Assembly: GCA_949487015.1 (NCBI GenBank)
Contig: CATAQZ010000011.1
Span: 1-8,980, forward strand
DNA: 8,980 nt
From: Flavobacteriales bacterium UBA4585
GTDB taxonomy: Bacteria > Bacteroidota > Bacteroidia > Flavobacteriales > Schleiferiaceae
Direction of reading: 5' to 3'
A program made the position numbers and the translations under genes. Shown here in pieces: positions 5,391-8,980 of this stretch. Numbering within the stretch: position 1 is the stretch's first letter; each line of letters begins with the position of its first letter. The notes beneath the pieces were generated by a model that saw only the letters and a program-made list of their open reading frames with translations, was not told the DNA's origin and searched no databases.

Positions 5391-5419
5391 TTTGAATCTT
5401 TACACTGTTTATATATTTA
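5391..5419 (+). promoter_or_regulatory. Possible secondary promoter directly before tuf
   Basis: TTTG (5391-5394), 17 bases, then TATATTTA (5412-5419), one mismatch from TAnnTTTG. The -33 side resembles the upstream operon promoter: TTTGAATCTTTAC here, TTTGAATCTCTTTAC at 4961-4975. If active it would start RNA a few bases before the tuf ATG. The gap is very AT-rich, so a chance match is possible. Confidence 0.25.
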
Positions 5420-5432
5420 ATAATCGCTAGTC

Positions 5433-6620
5433 ATGGCAAAAGAGAATTTTGTACGTACCAAGCCTCACTTGAACATTGGTACAATTGGTCACGTTGACCA
5501 CGGAAAAACAACATTGACAGCTGCAATCACCACATGTTTGGCGAATGCAGGTTTGTCTGAAAAAAGAGATTTCGATTCGATCGATAATGCTCCTGAAGAG
5601 AAAGAGCGTGGTATTACCATTAACACTTCTCACGTAGAGTACGAGACGGCTAACCGTCACTACGCCCACGTTGACTGTCCAGGTCACGCGGATTACGTGA
5701 AGAACATGGTTACTGGTGCCGCTCAGATGGATGGTGCTATCTTGGTAGTTGCTGCCACTGATGGTCCTATGCCTCAAACTCGCGAGCACATCCTATTAGG
5801 TCGTCAGGTGGGTATCCCACGTATCGTCGTGTTCTTGAACAAGGCAGATATGGTTGATGATGAAGAATTGATGGAATTGGTAGACATGGAAGTTCGTGAT
5901 CTTCTATCTTTCTACGAGTACGATGGTGATAACACTCCAGTTATCGCAGGTTCAGCTCTAGGTGGATTGAACGGCGAGCAGAAGTGGGTTGATACCGTTA
6001 TGGAATTGATGGAAGCAGTAGATGCTTGGATCGAAGAGCCAGAGCGTGATCGTGATAAGCCATTCCTAATGCCAATCGAGGATGTATTCTCAATCACAGG
6101 TCGTGGTACTGTTGCAACAGGTCGTATTGAGACTGGTGTAGCAAACACAGGTGAAGGCGTTGAAATCATCGGTTTCGGTGATGAGAAATTGACTTCTACT
6201 ATTACTGGTGTTGAAATGTTCCGTAAGATTTTGGATACAGGTGAAGCTGGTGATAACGTAGGTATCCTTCTACGTGGTATTGAGAAATCTCAAATCCGTC
6301 GTGGTATGGTTATCTGTAAGCCAGGTTCAATCACACCACACAGCAAGTTCAAGGCAGAGGTATATATATTGAAGAAAGAAGAAGGTGGTCGTCACACTCC
6401 TTTCCACAACAAATACCGTCCTCAGTTCTACTTGCGTACAACAGACGTTACTGGAGAGATTCAACTTCCAGATGGCGTTGAGATGGTAATGCCAGGTGAT
6501 AACTTGTCAATTACTGTTACACTGATCGCTAACGTAGCTGTTAACACGGGTCTACGCTTCGCAATGCGTGAAGGTGGTCGTACAGTAGGTGCGGGTCAAG
6601 TAACTGAAATCATCGAGTAA
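5433..6620 (+). CDS. tuf: Elongation factor Tu
   Basis: A GTPase of 395 residues, full family length, that delivers aminoacyl-tRNA to the ribosomal A site. The G-domain motifs are all present. They are the P-loop GHVDHGKT (19-26), switch I with RGITIN (59-64) and switch II DCPGH (81-85) with catalytic H85. NKAD (136-139) gives guanine specificity and GSAL lies at 173-176. Domains 2 and 3 follow, with GRGTVATGRIETG in domain 2 and the C-terminus GGRTVGAGQVTEIIE. The ATG at 5433 has an A/T-rich leader without Shine-Dalgarno. A second TAA follows the stop directly. Codons look restricted (for example CGT for Arg, GGT for Gly, TTG for Leu), consistent with very high expression. It is transcribed with four tRNAs upstream, coupling the factor to some of its substrates. 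No second tuf is visible here. Confidence 0.98.
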   Translation: MAKENFVRTKPHLNIGTIGHVDHGKTTLTAAITTCLANAGLSEKRDFDSIDNAPEEKERGITINTSHVEYETANRHYAHVDCPGHADYVKNMVTGAAQMDGAILVVAATDGPMPQTREHILLGRQVGIPRIVVFLNKADMVDDEELMELVDMEVRDLLSFYEYDGDNTPVIAGSALGGLNGEQKWVDTVMELMEAVDAWIEEPERDRDKPFLMPIEDVFSITGRGTVATGRIETGVANTGEGVEIIGFGDEKLTSTITGVEMFRKILDTGEAGDNVGILLRGIEKSQIRRGMVICKPGSITPHSKFKAEVYILKKEEGGRHTPFHNKYRPQFYLRTTDVTGEIQLPDGVEMVMPGDNLSITVTLIANVAVNTGLRFAMREGGRTVGAGQVTEIIE

Positions 6621-6654
6621 TAACTTACTCTTTTGATATAAAGTACAGGTAGTT

Positions 6655-6685
6655 AAGGTGCCTCCCGATGGGAGGCGCCTTTCTG
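6655..6685 (+). terminator. Hairpin terminator or attenuator after tuf
   Basis: AAGGTGCCTCCC (6655-6666), loop GAT, GGGAGGCGCCTT (6670-6681): a 12-bp stem with one G-T wobble. The T-run is short (TTTCT), so termination may be partial. This would let some transcription pass into tRNA-Trp-secE-nusG. No clear promoter is seen between it and tRNA-Trp. Confidence 0.75.
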
Positions 6686-6692
6686 CCTACAT

Positions 6693-6763
6693 ACGGGCAT
6701 AGTTCAATGGTAGAATAGCGGTCTCCAAAACCGTTGATCAGGGTTCGAATCCTTGTGCCCGTG
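6693..6763 (+). tRNA. tRNA-Trp(CCA)
   Basis: The 71-base cloverleaf has acceptor ACGGGCA/TGCCCGT with discriminator G, the usual tryptophan identity base. The anticodon stem is GCGGT/ACCGT around CTCCAAA (anticodon CCA), and the T-arm is CAGGG-TTCGAAT-CCTTG. CCA is not encoded at the 3' end. It sits between tuf and secE, with secE starting 14 bases later, so the secE message probably begins at or near the processed tRNA end. Confidence 0.96.
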
Positions 6764-6777
6764 CAAAGAATAAAAAG

Positions 6778-6972
6778 ATGAGCAAATTAATTACGAGTAT
6801 ACAGGAGTCTTGGCACGAGTTTGCCGTTAAGGCATCGTGGCCTACAATGACAGAGTTGCAGAAGAGCACTACATTAGTAATTGTGGGCACCATCATCTTT
6901 TCACTTGTAGTATTTGGTATGGACAAGGCAATCTCAACAGTGCTTGAGTTTGTTTATTCAATCTTCGGATAA
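6778..6972 (+). CDS. secE: Preprotein translocase subunit SecE
   Basis: A 64-residue short-form SecE with a single membrane segment, as in most bacteria outside the Enterobacteria. It clamps SecY in the SecYEG channel of the inner membrane. An amphipathic N-terminal helix comes first, followed by the conserved KASWPTMTELQKST (18-31, the W-P-T/S hinge). The transmembrane helix is at about 32-47 (TLVIVGTIIFSLVVFG). The ATG at 6778 follows tRNA-Trp after 14 A-rich bases. The stop is one base from the nusG ATG, so secE and nusG are co-transcribed and probably coupled. Confidence 0.95.
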   Translation: MSKLITSIQESWHEFAVKASWPTMTELQKSTTLVIVGTIIFSLVVFGMDKAISTVLEFVYSIFG

Positions 6973-6973
6973 C

Positions 6974-7522
6974 ATGTCGGATACTGGAATGAAATGGTAT
7001 GTGCTTCGCACAATTAGTGGTCAAGAGCAAAAGACAAAGACCTACATCGAAAAGGACATGGCTCATGCAGGCATGAGTGATCTTGTGGGACGTGTACTGA
7101 TTCCGCTTGAGAAAGTTGTTCAAGTTCGTAATGGGAAGAAAGTAATTAAAGAAAAGACACGCACACCAGGTTACATGTACATAGAAGCTGTATTGACCGG
7201 TGAGGTGAGTCACATGATTAAAAACCTCCCGAATGTCGTAGGATTTTTATCCAACGTTAAAGGAGAAGATCCTTCGCCAATGCGCGCCTCTGAGGTGAGC
7301 AGATTGTTAGGCGAAGTAGATCGTCAGGCAGAAAATGCAGCAATGCTAATGATCCCGTTTACAGTGGGAGAAACTGTCAAAGTTATCAATGGTCCGTTCA
7401 GTACATTTGATGCGACTATTGAGAAGATCAACGAGGAGAAACAGAAACTAGAGGTCACAGTCAAGATCTTTGGTCGTAAGACTCCAGTTGAACTTGGCTT
7501 CACGGAAGTGGAGAAATTATAA
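6974..7522 (+). CDS. nusG: Transcription termination/antitermination factor NusG
   Basis: A factor of 182 residues that binds the RNA polymerase clamp and links it to Rho or the ribosome. The NGN domain covers about 6-115, starting MKWYVLRTISGQEQKTKTYIE with the typical W-Y-x-L-x-T pattern, and contains RTPGYMYIEA (63-72). The C-terminal KOW domain starts at about 129 (FTVGETVKVINGPFSTFDATIE) and ends FGRKTPVELGFTEVEKL. The start is set at 6974, one base after the secE stop. An in-frame ATG further up at 6914 would lie inside secE and add 20 residues unlike the family. No extra insert domain is seen. Confidence 0.96.
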   Translation: MSDTGMKWYVLRTISGQEQKTKTYIEKDMAHAGMSDLVGRVLIPLEKVVQVRNGKKVIKEKTRTPGYMYIEAVLTGEVSHMIKNLPNVVGFLSNVKGEDPSPMRASEVSRLLGEVDRQAENAAMLMIPFTVGETVKVINGPFSTFDATIEKINEEKQKLEVTVKIFGRKTPVELGFTEVEKL

Positions 7523-7616
7523 TTGATATAGGTGTGAGCTATATATAGGTTCGTTCTTTACGCTTCCAACTTGAAGAATGATCCGCACAAACAACGCAAA
7601 ATAGTAGAAACAAGAA
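7523..7616 (+). promoter_or_regulatory. rplK leader: candidate promoter and hairpin, possible L1 site
   Basis: This 94-base gap holds TTG (7523-7525) and, after 20 bases, TAGGTTCG (7546-7553), one mismatch from TAnnTTTG. It then holds a possible stem CGTTCTT (7552-7558) / AAGAATG (7574-7580) with one G-T wobble and a 15-base loop. Upstream of rplK-rplA in many bacteria the mRNA leader carries the binding site for L1, which represses its own operon. That role here is inference from position; I cannot show the L1 contact motif. Confidence 0.3.
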
Positions 7617-8054
7617 ATGGCAAAAGAGGTTAGTAAAGTAGTAAAGCTTCAGGTCCGTGGTGGCCAAGCTAACCCTTCTCCTCCGGTAGGTCCAGCATTG
7701 GGTGCCGCAGGTGTCAATATTATGGAATTCTGTAAGCAATTCAACGCCCGTTCGCAAGACAAGATGGGCCAAGTTTTGCCGGTAGTGATCTCTGTTTACA
7801 CAGATAAATCATTTGATTTCCTAATTAAGACTCCACCTGCAGCAGTTCAATTGATGGAAGCAGCGAAGATTAAGAAGGGATCATCAGAGCCTAACCGTAG
7901 TAAAGTTGCTAAAGTTACTTGGGACGTTGTTCGCAAAATTGCAGAGGATAAAATGGTTGACTTAAACTGTTTTACCGTTGAATCAGCAATGAGTATGATT
8001 GCTGGTACTGCAAGAAGCATGGGTATAACTGTAATTGGCGAGAAGCCGTTTTAA
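7617..8054 (+). CDS. rplK: 50S ribosomal protein uL11
   Basis: A protein of 145 residues that binds the GTPase-associated centre of 23S rRNA and forms the base of the L10-L12 stalk. The N-terminal domain has the proline-rich switch PSPPVGPALGAAGVNIMEFCKQFNA (21-45). The C-terminal RNA-binding domain includes KKGSSEPNRSKVAKVTWDVVRKIAEDKM, ending AGTARSMGITVIGEKPF. Length is normal. The ATG at 7617 has the A-rich leader usual in this window. The gene is the first of rplK-rplA-rplJ; rplA starts 17 bases after its stop, so the two share a transcript. Confidence 0.97.
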   Translation: MAKEVSKVVKLQVRGGQANPSPPVGPALGAAGVNIMEFCKQFNARSQDKMGQVLPVVISVYTDKSFDFLIKTPPAAVQLMEAAKIKKGSSEPNRSKVAKVTWDVVRKIAEDKMVDLNCFTVESAMSMIAGTARSMGITVIGEKPF

Positions 8055-8070
8055 TTAAAAGTTTGAAGCA

Positions 8071-8763
8071 ATGGCAAAATTGACGAAAAACATGAAAAAC
8101 GCGCTCGCTAAACTTGAAAAAGGCAAGGTATATCCTGTGGGCGAGGCAGCAACTCTAGTGAAAGAGGTAAACTGTACTAAGTTTGACGCATCTGTGAACT
8201 TAGCTGTTCGTTTGGGAGTGGATCCACGTAAAGCAAACCAAATGGTTCGTGGCGTGGTAAGTCTTCCACATGGAACAGGTAAAAGTGTTCGCGTTTTAGC
8301 TTTAGTTACACCAGATAAGGTGGAAGAAGCAAAAGCAGCAGGTGCTGATTACGCAGGCCTTGATGAATTCATTGAGAAGATTAAAGGCGGTTGGACTGAC
8401 ATCGATGTCATCGTAACCATGCCTTCTGTAATGGGTAAAATTGGACCTTTAGGTCGTGTATTGGGTCCTCGTGGCTTGATGCCGAACCCTAAGTCTGGTA
8501 CCGTTACAATGGACGTAGCAAAAGCAGTAGGTGAGGTGAAAGCCGGTAAGATTGACTTTAAAGTTGATCGTTACGGTATCGTTCATGCTGCAATCGGTAA
8601 GGTTTCTTTTGAAGCAGACAAAATTCGTGAGAATGCTGAAGAATTATTGAAGACTCTTAATAAGCTTAAGCCTAGTTCGGCGAAAGGTACTTATATGAAG
8701 AGTGTTTACATTTCTTCTACCATGTCACCGGGTATTGCTGTGGATGCTAAATCAATTTCATAA
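8071..8763 (+). CDS. rplA: 50S ribosomal protein uL1
   Basis: A protein of 230 residues, full family length, that forms the mobile L1 stalk guiding deacylated tRNA out of the E site. In many bacteria it also represses the L11-L1 mRNA. The N-terminal part has FDASVNLAVRLGVDPRKANQMVRGVVSLPHGTGK. The middle domain holds the hallmark GPLGRVLGPRGLMPNPKSGTV. The sequence returns to domain I with GKIDFKVDRYGIVHAAIGKVSF. The ATG at 8071 lies 16 bases after the rplK stop, and rplJ begins 17 bases after its own stop. Confidence 0.97.
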   Translation: MAKLTKNMKNALAKLEKGKVYPVGEAATLVKEVNCTKFDASVNLAVRLGVDPRKANQMVRGVVSLPHGTGKSVRVLALVTPDKVEEAKAAGADYAGLDEFIEKIKGGWTDIDVIVTMPSVMGKIGPLGRVLGPRGLMPNPKSGTVTMDVAKAVGEVKAGKIDFKVDRYGIVHAAIGKVSFEADKIRENAEELLKTLNKLKPSSAKGTYMKSVYISSTMSPGIAVDAKSIS

Positions 8764-8780
8764 CGCTAAAGAATAGCATC

Positions 8781-8980
8781 ATGACAAGAGAAGACAAACT
8801 TGCACAGATTGAAAATTTAACAGCCGTATTAAATAATACCGCTACCATATATTTAGCTGATATTGCAGCGTTAGATGCCGAAACGACATCTAACTTGCGT
8901 CGTGCTAGTTTTGGTAAGGGTATTAAACTAAACGTTGTTAAAAACACTTTGCTCAAACAAGCTATGGACGCTTCGGAGAA
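8781..8980 (+). CDS. rplJ: 50S ribosomal protein uL10, 5' part (runs off the window)
   Basis: The first 66 codons of uL10, the stalk protein that anchors L7/L12 dimers. The ATG is at 8781 and translation starts MTREDKLAQIENLTAVLNNTATIYLADIAALDAETTSNLRRASFGKGIKLNVVKNTLLKQAMD. The lead helix, the Y-L-A-D strand, and the L-R-R...K-V-V-K-N-T-L motif match the rRNA-binding domain of L10. It follows rplA after only 17 bases. A separate L10-binding leader, as known before rplJ in E. coli, would therefore have to overlap the end of rplA. rplL and rpoB are expected beyond the edge. Confidence 0.93.
   Translation, partial: MTREDKLAQIENLTAVLNNTATIYLADIAALDAETTSNLRRASFGKGIKLNVVKNTLLKQAMDASE

Noticed and set aside
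5427..5789. 120-codon open frame on the minus strand opposite tuf
   Set aside because: It mirrors the biased codons of tuf, has a Cys/Val/Arg-rich composition with no recognisable domain, and overlaps a certain gene completely.
6893..7213. 106-codon minus-strand frame opposite secE/nusG
   Set aside because: It is fully antisense to two certain genes, with no family resemblance and no promoter or leader.
7539..7772. 77-codon minus-strand frame across the rplK leader
   Set aside because: It overlaps rplK, and the product is low-complexity and unrelated to known small proteins.

Overview
The window is a stretch of bacterial chromosome, almost entirely plus-strand, and looks like Bacteroidota, most likely order Flavobacteriales. 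Four things point there. The start codons have A/T-rich leaders without a Shine-Dalgarno sequence, with rpsU as the striking exception. The best promoter has the Bacteroidota form TTG-N19-TACATTTG. The protein variants (bS21, short HPF, XerC) look flavobacterial. The order rpsU-xerC-hpf-tRNAs-tuf-tRNA-Trp-secE-nusG-rplKAJ fits the phylum. I cannot name the genus from sequence alone.

Region 1 (1-2451) is metabolic and transport. It holds the 3' part of an RmlD-type SDR gene, then a LeuT-like sodium:amino-acid symporter (NSS family). Two bases after the symporter comes a 48-codon gene resembling the small MetS-type accessory subunits that accompany bacterial NSS transporters.

Region 2 (2452-3349) is a divergent helix-hairpin-helix protein with a predicted N-terminal membrane anchor. 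Two near-perfect GC-rich inverted repeats lie in the first part of its reading frame. They make its true start uncertain and are the least explained sequence in the window.

Region 3 (3360-4946) is a small translation and chromosome-maintenance cluster: rpsU (bS21) with an extended Shine-Dalgarno sequence, its terminator, xerC (probable GTG start), hpf (ribosome hibernation) and a second terminator.

Region 4 (4954-8980) is the translation and transcription backbone: a promoter, tRNA-Thr(TGT), tRNA-Tyr(GTA), tRNA-Gly(TCC), tRNA-Thr(GGT), tuf, a hairpin terminator or attenuator, tRNA-Trp(CCA), secE, nusG, rplK, rplA and the 5' end of rplJ, which runs off the window. The thrU-tyrU-glyT-thrT-tufB order of E. 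coli is reproduced here. None of the tRNA genes encodes CCA.

Most of the window is conserved housekeeping sequence, and I see no phage, CRISPR, toxin-antitoxin or other defence system. The points most worth a second look are the rpsU leader (a likely bS21-sensing autoregulatory site), the paired hairpins in the HHH gene, the transporter/small-subunit pair, and a possible second promoter in front of tuf.
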